From NCBI GenBank assembly GCA_009786685.1, contig WQRQ01000019.1, positions 1 to 33,763 on the forward strand: 33,763 nucleotides of DNA. Direction: 5' to 3'. Both the position numbers and the translations under genes were made by a program. Source of the DNA: Defluviitaleaceae bacterium (GTDB lineage Bacteria > Bacillota > Clostridia > Lachnospirales > WQUN01). Below, piece by piece: positions 24,552 through 31,840 of the stretch. A model generated the notes under the pieces. The model worked only from the letters and a program-made list of their open reading frames with translations. It made no database searches and was not told where the DNA came from. The stretch's first letter is position 1, and each line of letters opens with the position of its first letter.

Positions 24552-24806
24552 TCAAATCAATCCTGCGGATTTAGCCATCTCCTGGATTGCTTTTTTGGAA
24601 ACTCTGCGTCCGTTGTATTCAACAAGGTCGTCGGCGGTTCCGGTAAAAATGCAAGCCGGGTCGTACTTTCTAAGAACAATGGTGTCTTCATTAACAAAAA
24701 GCTCCAAGTAGTCCTTGTCCTTAATGCTGAGCATTCTGCGAAGCTCTACAGGAATGACAATCCTGCCAAGTTCGTCTACTTTTCTGGTGATTCCGGTTGC
24801 TTTCAT
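24552..24806 (-). CDS. AbrB-family transition-state regulator
   Basis: Small swapped-hairpin DNA-binding protein of 84 residues, close in length to Bacillus AbrB and clostridial homologues. The N-terminal SpoVT/AbrB domain is clear: MKATGITRKVDELGRIVIPVELRR, with the conserved Arg-rich DNA-binding face, followed by a C-terminal region with RRVSKKAIQEMAKSAGL. Members repress post-exponential genes such as those for sporulation, competence and biofilm. AGGGGG lies 10 nt before the ATG, and a promoter lies at 24856-24884. Target genes cannot be deduced; the neighbouring pilin-like operon would be a natural candidate. Confidence 0.92.
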   Translation of the reverse strand: MKATGITRKVDELGRIVIPVELRRMLSIKDKDYLELFVNEDTIVLRKYDPACIFTGTADDLVEYNGRRVSKKAIQEMAKSAGLI

Positions 24807-24855
24807 GGCAACAATACCCCCTTAGTGATATAAAATGACAATTTTCTACAGGGAG

Positions 24856-24884
24856 AATATACCACGTCCTGTAAAAAATTGCAA
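24856..24884 (-). promoter_or_regulatory. Promoter of the abrB-like gene
   Basis: Minus-strand TTGCAA (24884-24879), 17-nt spacer, TATATT (24861-24856). A second TTGACA lies slightly further upstream (around 24892-24897) without a good -10 at matching distance. The leader to the start codon is about 45 nt. Confidence 0.6.
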
Positions 24885-24903
24885 GTGTTTTGTCAAATTA
24901 TGT

Positions 24904-24936
24904 AAAAAAAATACGCACTCACAAATGTAAGTGCGT
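24904..24936 (-). terminator. Intrinsic terminator after degV
   Basis: On the minus strand ACGCACT (24936-24930) pairs with AGTGCGT (24919-24913), extended by three more pairs, followed by ATTTTTTTT (24912-24904). This separates degV from the abrB-like promoter. Confidence 0.85.
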
Positions 24937-24960
24937 TAAAGATAGGCTCAAATGAGCGTT

Positions 24961-25797
24961 CTACAGTGCCACAACCACGCCGCCTCGGTTGGCGTACGTT
25001 GTTGTTATTCCCCGACATTCTTGGATTATTATATCTTTTGCTTTTAGATGAGTCAGTAGCTCTTCCTTTAGCTCCAGTGCTTTTTCGTAGGCTTTTACGT
25101 GGGTGATTCCTATTATGCGGTTTTCTATGTCGGGGGTGTTTTCTTTAATTATTTGCACAAGCTTTTTTACGGCTTTGGTGTAGCCTCGGGCTTTGTCTAT
25201 CATTTTTATTTCGCCGCCTTCTTCGCCGCATATGGGCTTTACATTAAGGAAAGAAGCGGCTTTGGCGATATACGGCTTTACGCGCCCGGTTTTCACGAGG
25301 TTGTCAAATTTGTCGAGGATAAAGTAGGTGTTCATATCACGGATGTATTTGTTAACCTGCTCTACGATTTCTGTCGCGCTTGTACCCAGCTTGGCAAGCT
25401 CCGCGATTTTCATGGCTATTACGCCTTCGCCTATGGCCGCCGTCATGCTGTCGAAAACATGGATAAACTTTTTACCGCATTCTTCGATATACATGTCTTT
25501 TGCGGACATCGCGCTTTGGTAGGTCGCGCTTAGTTTGCCGGAGAGGGTGACTACAAATACATTTTCGCCGTTTTTGTACTGCTCAAAAAACAGGCTGGGC
25601 GAAGGCGCGGAGGTTTTTACCGCTATTTTGCTTGCTTCCATCGCCGCCAAATAATCGTCCAAATTCAAATCGTCACTGTCTATAAAGACAGTATCCTCTA
25701 CTTGCATGTTAAGCGGGACGTGTGTGAGGGTGCAGTTTTCGCTTTCGATAATTTCCTTGCTTACGTCACAACCGCTGTCTACTACTAAGTTGTACAT
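24961..25797 (-). CDS. DegV family fatty-acid-binding protein
   Basis: Two-domain EDD-fold protein of 278 residues that binds a fatty acid; in Firmicutes such proteins (FakB) present fatty acids to the kinase FakA. The N-terminal VDSGCDVSKE, the KTSAPSPS loop and the LSGKLSATYQSA helix match the family's head-group-binding region, and MTAAIGEGVIA follows in domain two. No fakA is adjacent. AGGAGGA precedes the ATG. An inverted repeat overlaps its likely promoter (25828-25861), so expression may be regulated. The family is certain; the specific fatty acid is unknown. Confidence 0.9.
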   Translation of the reverse strand: MYNLVVDSGCDVSKEIIESENCTLTHVPLNMQVEDTVFIDSDDLNLDDYLAAMEASKIAVKTSAPSPSLFFEQYKNGENVFVVTLSGKLSATYQSAMSAKDMYIEECGKKFIHVFDSMTAAIGEGVIAMKIAELAKLGTSATEIVEQVNKYIRDMNTYFILDKFDNLVKTGRVKPYIAKAASFLNVKPICGEEGGEIKMIDKARGYTKAVKKLVQIIKENTPDIENRIIGITHVKAYEKALELKEELLTHLKAKDIIIQECRGITTTYANRGGVVVAL

Positions 25798-25827
25798 TTT
25801 TTTCCTCCTATGATTTATTGTTTATTA

Positions 25828-25861
25828 TATAGGCTCGGGACGATATTCCCATTAGCCTATA
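25828..25861 (-). promoter_or_regulatory. Inverted repeat overlapping the degV promoter region
   Basis: TATAGGCT and AGCCTATA are perfect 8-bp arms, with an inner GGGA/TCCC pair. A TATAAT on the minus strand overlaps the end of the structure and is a plausible -10 box, with a poor -35. The repeat may be an operator or a leader hairpin. Confidence 0.4.
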
Positions 25862-25869
25862 TTCGGTGA

Positions 25870-25885
25870 AAGGCCGCTGTGCGGC
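25870..25885 (-). terminator. Weak hairpin at the pyk stop
   Basis: GCCGC, ACA and GCGGC form a short hairpin directly at the pyk stop codon, followed by CTTT on the minus strand. The T-run is short, so termination may be incomplete and some transcripts could continue into degV. Confidence 0.4.
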
Positions 25886-27636
25886 TATTTAAATCCGTTG
25901 AGAAGCAAACCCTCGTTAGTGTCCACGGTTACGGGGATGCCTGTTTTTACATGGTCTACCACGCGTACATTTGCGCGGAGAAGGGGAATATTTAGGGCTT
26001 TTGCCACGGTTTTTGTGTGGCTGAAGTCCAGCTTTTCCCAAGAGCCGATTACCAGTGCGCGGGCAAGCTTAATGCATTCCAGCATGGAGTCGTCGGTTTG
26101 TGTGCATATAAGAATGTCGCCTTTTTCGAAGGTGGCGATATCCTCTTCGTTGTTGATTACGCGGGTTGTGCCGCGCACAATGCCCTTGTTATTGCCTTTT
26201 CCGCTGATGATAACGTCGCCTACGGTGCGCACGCGAATGGTGTTTGTCGCGCCTGCGGAGCCAACGGGAACACCCGCGAGCGCGACCATGATTTCGCCGT
26301 TTTTAACATGCCGAGATTGCAGAACAAGTGCCTCAGCGATATCAAAAACCTCGCTGTCGCCTTCGAAGGGCTGTGGCGAAAGCATAGGCGTGCAGCCCCA
26401 AAGCAGGTTAAGCTGGCGATAAACCACAGGGTCGGAAGTCGCCGCAAGCACGGGGCATTTAGGTCGCGCACGGCAAACCATACGTGCCGCAAAGCCGGAA
26501 TCCGTCACGGGTACGATACATGCTGCGTCCATCTCCGTCGCGGTGAAAACCGCCGCGTGGCTTATGGCGTTTGTTACGTTTTTATTTAGGTTTTGGTGGT
26601 TGGAAGAAAACTGCATGTCGTAGTCAATGGTGCTTTCGGATTTTCTGGCTATACGCGCCATCATTTTTACTGCTTCTACAGGGTATTTGCCGCCTGCTGT
26701 TTCGCCGGAGAGCATTACGCAGTCTGTGCCGTCAAAGATGGCGTTTGCTACGTCGGAGGCTTCTGCGCGGGTGGGGCGTGGGTTGCTACACATGGACTCC
26801 AGCATGTGGGTGGCTGTGATAACGGGTTTGCCCGCCAAAATACAACGGCGGATAAGGTCCTTTTGCACTACGGGTACTTCTTCCGGTGGGATTTCTACGC
26901 CAAGGTCGCCGCGTGCCACCATTACCGCATCTACCACGTCGAGTATGCTGCCGATATTGTTTACGCCGTCGCGGGATTCTATTTTGGCTATGATTTGCAC
27001 ATGTTTTCCGTCGTTTTCGTGCAGAACCTTTCTGATATTTAAAATATCGTTTGCCGTACGCACGAAAGAGGCCGCAATCCAGTCCACGCCCTTTGTAATC
27101 CCGAATTTAATGTCCTCGACGTCTTTATCTGTGAGTGAAGGCAGGTCTACAAATACGTCGGGTATGTTAATGCCCTTGCGATTGCCCAAAAAGCCCGAGT
27201 TTACAAGCTCGCATTTGATTTCGTTGCCTTTGATTTCGGTTACTTTCATTTCGATAAGGCCGTCGTCTATCAGTACGCGACTGCCTACATTTAGGTCGCG
27301 GGGCAGGTTTGCGTAGGTGACGGCCACGCGGGTATTGTCGCCCACTATGTCATCGGTGGTTAGGGTAAACTCCTGTCCCTGCTCCAAGTAAATTTTATCC
27401 GTGTCGAAGGTTTTTGTGCGGATTTCCGGCCCTTTTGTGTCCAATATTAACGGAATGGGCTGGTTTAGCTCTTCTCGCGCCGCAATTACGTTGTCCATCA
27501 GTTTGCCGTGGAAATCGTAGTCCCCGTGAGAAAAATTAAACCTCGCCGCGCTCATCCCTGCTTTAATCATTTCCCTGATTGTATCAAGCTCGCAGCTTGC
27601 AGGGCCTATCGTTGCTACAATTTTTGTTTTTCGCAT
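25885..27636 (-). CDS. pyk: Pyruvate kinase with C-terminal PEP-utiliser-like domain
   Basis: Converts phosphoenolpyruvate and ADP to pyruvate and ATP in glycolysis. The 583-residue protein starts RKTKIVATIGPAS and contains the substrate/metal regions ARFNFSHG, IAKIESRDGV with the catalytic lysine, and MVARGDLGVEIP, then MLSGETAGGKYP. After the normal C-terminal domain, about 110 extra residues (from about 475, GSAGATNTIRVRT) match the PEP-utilising-enzyme mobile domain found in Bacillus and many clostridial pyruvate kinases, so the length is normal for that subtype. It lies 14 nt downstream of pfkA in one glycolytic operon. Confidence 0.96.
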   Translation of the reverse strand: MRKTKIVATIGPASCELDTIREMIKAGMSAARFNFSHGDYDFHGKLMDNVIAAREELNQPIPLILDTKGPEIRTKTFDTDKIYLEQGQEFTLTTDDIVGDNTRVAVTYANLPRDLNVGSRVLIDDGLIEMKVTEIKGNEIKCELVNSGFLGNRKGINIPDVFVDLPSLTDKDVEDIKFGITKGVDWIAASFVRTANDILNIRKVLHENDGKHVQIIAKIESRDGVNNIGSILDVVDAVMVARGDLGVEIPPEEVPVVQKDLIRRCILAGKPVITATHMLESMCSNPRPTRAEASDVANAIFDGTDCVMLSGETAGGKYPVEAVKMMARIARKSESTIDYDMQFSSNHQNLNKNVTNAISHAAVFTATEMDAACIVPVTDSGFAARMVCRARPKCPVLAATSDPVVYRQLNLLWGCTPMLSPQPFEGDSEVFDIAEALVLQSRHVKNGEIMVALAGVPVGSAGATNTIRVRTVGDVIISGKGNNKGIVRGTTRVINNEEDIATFEKGDILICTQTDDSMLECIKLARALVIGSWEKLDFSHTKTVAKALNIPLLRANVRVVDHVKTGIPVTVDTNEGLLLNGFK

Positions 27637-27650
27637 GATATTTCCCCCTC

Positions 27651-28622
27651 CTATATGGCCATTATTTTTATAAGGTCGTACATTTTTGGGTCGTATTCTC
27701 TTTTTGCGTTTAATGCGTCGTTGATATCCATTAGCTCATGTTTGCCGTTTTTGTAGACTACCACCTTGTTTACCGTGCCGTTTTTTATGGCTTCTACGGC
27801 GGTGTGTCCCATTATCGTCGCGTGCATTCTGTCTACGGCGGTGGGTGTGCCGCCGCGTTGTAGGTGGCCGAGTACCGTGCCGCGGGCTTCTATGCCGAGT
27901 ACGCGCTCTATTTCTTTTGATAGGTTTACGCTGTCACCTATGCCTTCTGCCACTACTACGAGATTGTGGCGTTTGCCCTTTGCGCGGTTTTCCAAAATCT
28001 GCTCGGTTACGGCTTTTATGTCAATTGGGCTTTCCGGGATAACAACTTCTTCCGCGCCGCCCGTAAGCCCGCACCAAAGCGCGAGATATCCTGCGCCGCG
28101 CCCCATAACCTCCACCACGGAGCAACGCTCGTGGCTGGTAGAGGTGTCGCGTATACGCACAATCGCGTCCGCAACGGTATTTACCGCCGTATCAAAGCCA
28201 ATCGTATACTCGCTGCAATCCATGTCGAGGTCTATGGTCGCGGGTACACCGATAACATTTACCCCCTGTTTTGCAAGCGAAACAGCACCCTTAAAAGACC
28301 CGTCGCCGCCGATTATGATAACCGCGTCGAAGCGCATAACCTTGCATATCTCGGCTGCGCGGGCTTGGCCTTCCTCCGAAAACATTTCTGCACAGCGTGC
28401 CGTACGCAAAATCGTACCGCCGTGATGTATTATCCCGGATACATCGTCCGATGTAAGCTCGTCTATATCGCCTTTAAATAAGCCGTCAAATCCTGTTTTA
28501 ATGCCATATACGCGCATTCCGTGATGTACGGCTGTACGTACTACGGCGCGGATAGCCGCATTCATACCGGGCGCGTCACCGCCGCTGGTTAATACGCCAA
28601 TGCGAAGCTGCTCTTTACTCAT
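27651..28622 (-). CDS. pfkA: 6-phosphofructokinase
   Basis: Phosphorylates fructose 6-phosphate to the 1,6-bisphosphate. The 323-residue length and motifs are those of bacterial PfkA: TSGGDAPGMNAAIR, GGDGSFKGA and IGFDTAVNTV. The Gly after GGD favours ATP over pyrophosphate as donor. The catalytic loop reads PATIDLD (Asp131 kept) where most family members have PGTIDND, an unusual pair of substitutions near the active site. GGAGG lies before the ATG. It heads a pfkA-pyk operon, a common Firmicutes pair. Confidence 0.95.
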   Translation of the reverse strand: MSKEQLRIGVLTSGGDAPGMNAAIRAVVRTAVHHGMRVYGIKTGFDGLFKGDIDELTSDDVSGIIHHGGTILRTARCAEMFSEEGQARAAEICKVMRFDAVIIIGGDGSFKGAVSLAKQGVNVIGVPATIDLDMDCSEYTIGFDTAVNTVADAIVRIRDTSTSHERCSVVEVMGRGAGYLALWCGLTGGAEEVVIPESPIDIKAVTEQILENRAKGKRHNLVVVAEGIGDSVNLSKEIERVLGIEARGTVLGHLQRGGTPTAVDRMHATIMGHTAVEAIKNGTVNKVVVYKNGKHELMDINDALNAKREYDPKMYDLIKIMAI

Positions 28623-28651
28623 ATTTTTACACCTCCGGATATCTTCGTAAA

Positions 28652-28660
28652 ACTATATCA
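28652..28660 (-). promoter_or_regulatory. Extended -10 promoter of pfkA
   Basis: The minus strand reads TGATATAGT: a TGn extension followed by TATAGT (28657-28652). No convincing -35 hexamer lies 17 nt upstream, which is typical of extended -10 promoters. Confidence 0.4.
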
Positions 28661-28688
28661 CATTTTTTGCGATGTTTATATAGGAAAT

Positions 28689-28726
28689 AAAAAAAATCCA
28701 ACCGACGATAAAAACCGACCGGTTGG
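28689..28726 (-). terminator. Intrinsic terminator of the original tRNA-Arg gene
   Basis: On the minus strand CCAACCG (28726-28720) pairs with CGGTTGG (28704-28698), followed by ATTTTTTTT. It lies 30 nt past the 3' end of the tRNA fragment and would have terminated the tRNA before the element integrated. Confidence 0.85.
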
Positions 28727-28756
28727 AGAATGGTGTGCGGGTACGTCCATGCCTGT

Positions 28757-28798
28757 TGCGCTTGGCAGGAATCGAACCTGCGACCTACCGCTTAGGAG
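28757..28798 (-). tRNA. 3' fragment of tRNA-Arg(CCT), element attachment site
   Basis: On the minus strand these 42 nt match tRNA positions 32-73: anticodon loop CTCCTAA (anticodon CCT), stem GCGGT, variable loop AGGTC, T-stem GCAGG and CCTGC around TTCGATT, acceptor CAAGCGC and discriminator A. The bases upstream have no complementary anticodon arm (ACCGC needed), no D-arm and no GCGCTTG acceptor, so the 5' half is missing. This is the usual remnant where an element integrated at a tRNA anticodon loop; the restored full gene should lie at the other end of the element, beyond the window. Confidence 0.85.
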
Positions 28799-28914
28799 AA
28801 AATAAACGCTGTATTTTGTACAAGCATAGGAATCAACGAGATTGAAGAATATCAGTATTTATCAGGAAAAGCACTCACGAATATGTGTTCGATTTTGTCG
28901 GGAATTCAAAAAAT

Positions 28915-28936
28915 GTTAGTCAAAAGTTAGTCAAAC
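28915..28936. repeat. Tandem 11-bp direct repeat at the integrase 3' end
   Basis: GTTAGTCAAAA (28915-28925) and GTTAGTCAAAC (28926-28936) are adjacent and differ at one base. The second overlaps the integrase stop codon. Tandem short repeats near an attachment site are typical arm-type binding sites of tyrosine integrases, so this is a candidate Int-binding site about 120 bp from the tRNA core. The rest of 28799-28926 shows no gene. Confidence 0.5.
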
Positions 28937-29994
28937 TTACGGACTAAGAAAGAATTTAATTTCTCGGTTGCTTCGATTTTTTTATTTTTATCTAAGTGCG
29001 TATAAATATCCATAGTTACAAGAATGCTCTTGTGTCCTAAAATATTTTGAGCCGTTTTTATATCAATGCCAGCGTTGTATAAAATAGTAGCAAAATTATG
29101 CCTGAAAATATGTGCCGTTAATTCTCTAGTGCCAATAGCTTTTTCGAATTTAGCCCACATTCGCCTATATGCTGTATCTGTAAATGTGTCACCCTTCGTT
29201 GTTGTAAATAGAAATTCGGATTTGCAAGATTTTGTATAAGTCAATAAAGTTTCTTTAAGTGGCTCAAGTATTGGTATTGTACGTATTCCAGCTTCTGTTT
29301 TTGTGGTGTCTTTGACTATTGATTTATTTACCATAAACACAAGATTCTTATTGACGGAAATAGTCATATTGTCAAAATTGATGTCGTTTTTTGTAATTGC
29401 TAAGGCTTCACTTTTTCTCATTCCTGTAAACAAAAGTAAGAGAACGTAGCATTTTGTTTTTATATCCAAAGATAGGGATAGTATCTTATCTTGCTCACAC
29501 TCGGTTAATGCACGTTTGATGTGTTTGGTTTTAGTTACGGGCAAAACTAACCCCTTTGCGGGGTTTTTAAATAATATATCGTTGTTTATAGCCTGTTCAA
29601 AAATTTGTGTGACTGTAATTTTAAACTTCTTTACAATCCAGCTTTTTTCGCTATTCTCATTTACGATTTTTTGTAAATGTGCTGTCTTTACATCTTTTAA
29701 TTTTACCGAGCCGATTGTTGCTACAATGTAGTTTTTGATTATGATTGAATACATCTCGCGTGTTTTATATTCTACTCCTGACTTGTATGTGTCAAACCAT
29801 GTAGTGGCCCATTCACCTATAGTGATTGCACTATCAATAGCAAGTCCCATACTGCGCTTCATGCGGACATCAGTAGCTTTTTCGGTAACTTCTTTTTGTG
29901 TTTTTCCATAAACAAGCTTTCGCTTAGGTGAGCCGTTTTCATTGTAGCCCACCATAATAGAAAGCTGGTATCTGCCGTCTGCACGCTTTTTCAT
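28927..29994 (-). CDS. int: Tyrosine recombinase (phage/ICE integrase)
   Basis: Site-specific recombinase of 355 residues. It has an N-terminal arm-binding domain (residues 1-55, with the RYQLSIMVGYNENGSPKR beta-sheet pattern), a SAM-like core-binding domain (about 60-155) and a catalytic domain with Arg193 (TGMRKSE), Lys232, His295 and Arg298 (HIFRH), His321 (LGHKS) and nucleophile Tyr331 (DIYTHLD). All catalytic residues are intact. It lies next to the tRNA-Arg fragment, which it presumably used as target, and overlaps the preceding coiled-coil gene by 4 nt. It is therefore expressed with the repressor operon rather than from its own promoter. Confidence 0.95.
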   Translation of the reverse strand: MKKRADGRYQLSIMVGYNENGSPKRKLVYGKTQKEVTEKATDVRMKRSMGLAIDSAITIGEWATTWFDTYKSGVEYKTREMYSIIIKNYIVATIGSVKLKDVKTAHLQKIVNENSEKSWIVKKFKITVTQIFEQAINNDILFKNPAKGLVLPVTKTKHIKRALTECEQDKILSLSLDIKTKCYVLLLLFTGMRKSEALAITKNDINFDNMTISVNKNLVFMVNKSIVKDTTKTEAGIRTIPILEPLKETLLTYTKSCKSEFLFTTTKGDTFTDTAYRRMWAKFEKAIGTRELTAHIFRHNFATILYNAGIDIKTAQNILGHKSILVTMDIYTHLDKNKKIEATEKLNSFLVRKFD

Positions 29995-30275
29995 TGTGTT
30001 CCACTTCTAAAAACAGGTTTAATAATATGGTCTGTTCTCTTGTCAAGTGTTCCGATATCTCTAAAAGCTTCATTTGAAGCAGTATGCAGATATTTAACAT
30101 CCTCTTTTATGACTTTGATGTCTTTTGATATTTCTTTTTGTATCATATCAGATTTAACTTGATTTTTTTCGATTTTAATAAGGCGTTTATCAATATCTTT
30201 AATATTACCTTGCATTTGTTTGAAGTCACCTTGCATTTGTGTAATTGCATTTAGTATTTTTTCTTCATTGCTCAT
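29991..30275 (-). CDS. Small coiled-coil protein in the lysogeny operon
   Basis: A 94-residue, strongly charged, Lys/Glu/Asp-rich protein. Residues about 5-75 show heptad spacing of Ile/Leu/Met with internal similarity (TQMQGDFKQMQGNIKDID), predicting a long coiled coil. No catalytic motif or membrane helix is visible, and I do not recognise the family. It overlaps the DUF2726 gene by 11 nt and the integrase gene by 4 nt, so all are co-translated. Its position between repressor and integrase, where elements often carry exclusion or defence genes, suggests it works with the DUF2726 protein; this is inference. Confidence 0.75.
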   Translation of the reverse strand: MSNEEKILNAITQMQGDFKQMQGNIKDIDKRLIKIEKNQVKSDMIQKEISKDIKVIKEDVKYLHTASNEAFRDIGTLDKRTDHIIKPVFRSGTQ

Positions 30276-30852
30276 TACTAATCTCTCCTTTTGAGGGTAT
30301 GTTTTGTGCTGTGGTTATATTGTCTTCTTTGTTTATATTCGCGTTGATTATAAATGCTTCTATTGTTTCTGGCTCATTCCATGTCCATATATGATGTACA
30401 GGAAGTCCTATATATTTATATATGCCATCAACAAAGCTATCTCTTGCTACTCGGTCTGGGTTTTTATGTGTTTTATCGTCAACCTCAAAACCCATGATAG
30501 GTATAAAATTGTTATCACAAAGTAGAAAATCAATATGTTTTTGTGATATCGGATTAAAGCGTCTATAAAATTCCGTACGATTATCATTAAAGTTAATATT
30601 AAGATTAATAAAATCTGCCATTCGTGGCTTAGCGAAAATGTGAAGCTTGTGCTTTGAAGCAATGGGTAAAAGAATGTTAAAAAATGAAGCTTCTCGCGCT
30701 GTAAGGAATTTTGGGTTAAGTGTATACATCTTGCGTTCTGTTTGTGGCGTATGGTCTAGGTATTTGCTTTTCCGTGTTGTTTCGTAGATAAAAGCAAAAA
30801 ACAGGCCTAGTATTGGGATTCCAAAAAGAATGATTGTTGTGAGAAATTCCAT
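30265..30852 (-). CDS. Membrane-anchored DUF2726 protein
   Basis: A 195-residue protein with one N-terminal membrane helix (about 4-23) and a cytosolic DUF2726-like domain (about 50-170). The family pattern is visible: LTAREASFFNILLPIA, then IFAKPRMADF, KHIDFLLCDNNFIPIMGFEVDDKTH, then DRVARDSFVDGIYKYIGLPVHHI. The spacing of Asp108 and Glu123-x-Asp-Asp-Lys is like that of restriction-endonuclease-fold (PD-(D/E)XK) domains, so nuclease activity is possible but not shown. It follows the repressor gene by about 10 nt and overlaps the coiled-coil gene. In this position it could be a superinfection-exclusion or defence factor. Confidence 0.8.
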   Translation of the reverse strand: MEFLTTIILFGIPILGLFFAFIYETTRKSKYLDHTPQTERKMYTLNPKFLTAREASFFNILLPIASKHKLHIFAKPRMADFINLNINFNDNRTEFYRRFNPISQKHIDFLLCDNNFIPIMGFEVDDKTHKNPDRVARDSFVDGIYKYIGLPVHHIWTWNEPETIEAFIINANINKEDNITTAQNIPSKGEISNEQ

Positions 30853-30861
30853 ATGCCCACC

Positions 30862-31479
30862 CTATATTTTTCTTCTTATTTCTTTCGCTATGCCGATAAC
30901 ATTTAACGGCAGATTTTCTATAGCGTTATTGTTATAGAAGGTTGGTGTAAAGTCTGTTGTATTAATTGGCTGTAATACAACTCCATCTAATTGCTTTATA
31001 ACCTTTTTAAAAGTAGCGTCATCACCATTAATGATTACGGCGCAGTCGTCTCCAGAATTGCAGTCATTAGAAGCAAGGAAAATAACGACATCATCTTCTA
31101 GGTATTTCGGGTACATACTATTCCCGGATATTTTTAATGCAAAATACTCGCGGCCACCCCTGCCCCATTCTGCGGGTACTTCTTCATAATCTAGTACATC
31201 CTCGACTGCTTCTATAGGAATGCCAGCAGGAATGCGCCCAAGGACTGGTATGCGGATGGCTTTAAATGAAATTTTATCTTCAAAATCATCCACGCCAAGT
31301 AATTCGCTTGGAGATATTTTTAGTGCGTTTGCAATTTGGGCTATTGTTTCTGGTGGCGGACTTGTTCTGTTAACTTCCCAACTTGCAACGGTAGGTTGGG
31401 CGACGGAAAGAATTTTCGATAATGCCATTTGACTTAGGCCATTAGAATTTCTTGCGCGTTTTAGATTATCACCAAACAT
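30862..31479 (-). CDS. CI/LexA-type phage repressor (HTH plus S24 peptidase)
   Basis: Self-cleaving repressor of 205 residues. The N-terminal HTH_3 domain (about 4-58) contains GLSQMALSKILSVAQPTVASWE. The C-terminal S24 peptidase domain has the Ala85-Gly86 cleavage pair (RIPAGIP), nucleophile Ser121 (SGNSMYP) and catalytic lysine in FKKV (158-159), so RecA-dependent self-cleavage on DNA damage is likely. I moved the start from a TTG at 31488, which abuts the RBS, to ATG 31479, with AGGGAG 9 nt upstream. It heads the operon repressor-DUF2726-coiled-coil-integrase. Its operators are probably the three palindromes at 31507-31627. Confidence 0.93.
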   Translation of the reverse strand: MFGDNLKRARNSNGLSQMALSKILSVAQPTVASWEVNRTSPPPETIAQIANALKISPSELLGVDDFEDKISFKAIRIPVLGRIPAGIPIEAVEDVLDYEEVPAEWGRGGREYFALKISGNSMYPKYLEDDVVIFLASNDCNSGDDCAVIINGDDATFKKVIKQLDGVVLQPINTTDFTPTFYNNNAIENLPLNVIGIAKEIRRKI

Positions 31480-31499
31480 AATGAACAACTCCCTAAAAT

Positions 31500-31528
31500 A
31501 GTATACGATTACATAAAGTAATTGTACA
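31500..31528 (-). promoter_or_regulatory. Repressor promoter with operator O1
   Basis: Minus-strand TGTACA (31528-31523), 17-nt spacer, TATACT (31505-31500). GATTAC, ATAAA and GTAATT (31507-31523) form an inverted repeat within the spacer, related to O2 and O3, so the repressor can control its own synthesis. Confidence 0.65.
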
Positions 31529-31578
31529 TGAATTATTACATATAAGAGTTGAAAATAAAATAAATTTAAAAAAAAGTA

Positions 31579-31607
31579 TTGACAATTACATAATGTAGTT
31601 GTAAAAT
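31579..31607 (+). promoter_or_regulatory. Rightward promoter with operator O2
   Basis: TTGACA (31579-31584), 17-nt spacer, TAAAAT (31602-31607). AATTAC, ATAAT and GTAGTT (31584-31600) lie within the spacer and match the O1/O3 pattern with one mismatch between arms. Confidence 0.75.
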
Positions 31608-31610
31608 TGT

Positions 31611-31627
31611 AATTACAAAACGTAATT
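31611..31627. promoter_or_regulatory. Operator O3
   Basis: AATTAC, AAAAC and GTAATT form a perfect 6-bp inverted repeat with 5-bp spacing, placed at the start of the rightward transcript. It shares the ATTACnnnnnGTAAT pattern with O1 and, with one mismatch, O2. Confidence 0.65.
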
Positions 31628-31648
31628 AAGCGGAAGGGAGCAACTACT

Positions 31649-31840
31649 ATGGAAAAGAAGCAACCGAACTACTTAACCACTGACGATTTAATGGAGAGGT
31701 GGAAGTGCAAGCGAGCGTTTGCCATGAACTTCATGCACCGCAAGGGCAGCGGAGCAATAAAAATAGGGCGTAGGCTATTGGTAACAGAAAGAGAAGTAGA
31801 ACGCCATGAATCAAACTGTGGAGTGCGTACAGGATACTAA
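31649..31840 (+). CDS. Excisionase-like small DNA-binding protein
   Basis: A 63-residue basic protein with the layout of HTH_17/excisionase proteins: YLTTDDLMERWKCKRAFAMNFMHRKG as the helix-turn-helix, then AIKIGRRLLVTEREVERH as the wing and last helix. GGAAGGGAG precedes the ATG. As the first gene of the rightward operon, under the repressor, it may be the excisionase for the integrase or an early regulator. Confidence 0.75.
   Translation: MEKKQPNYLTTDDLMERWKCKRAFAMNFMHRKGSGAIKIGRRLLVTEREVERHESNCGVRTGY

Noticed and set aside
28757-28830. A complete tRNA-Arg gene
   Set aside because: No 5' acceptor strand, D-arm or 5' anticodon stem is found upstream of the anticodon loop on the minus strand.
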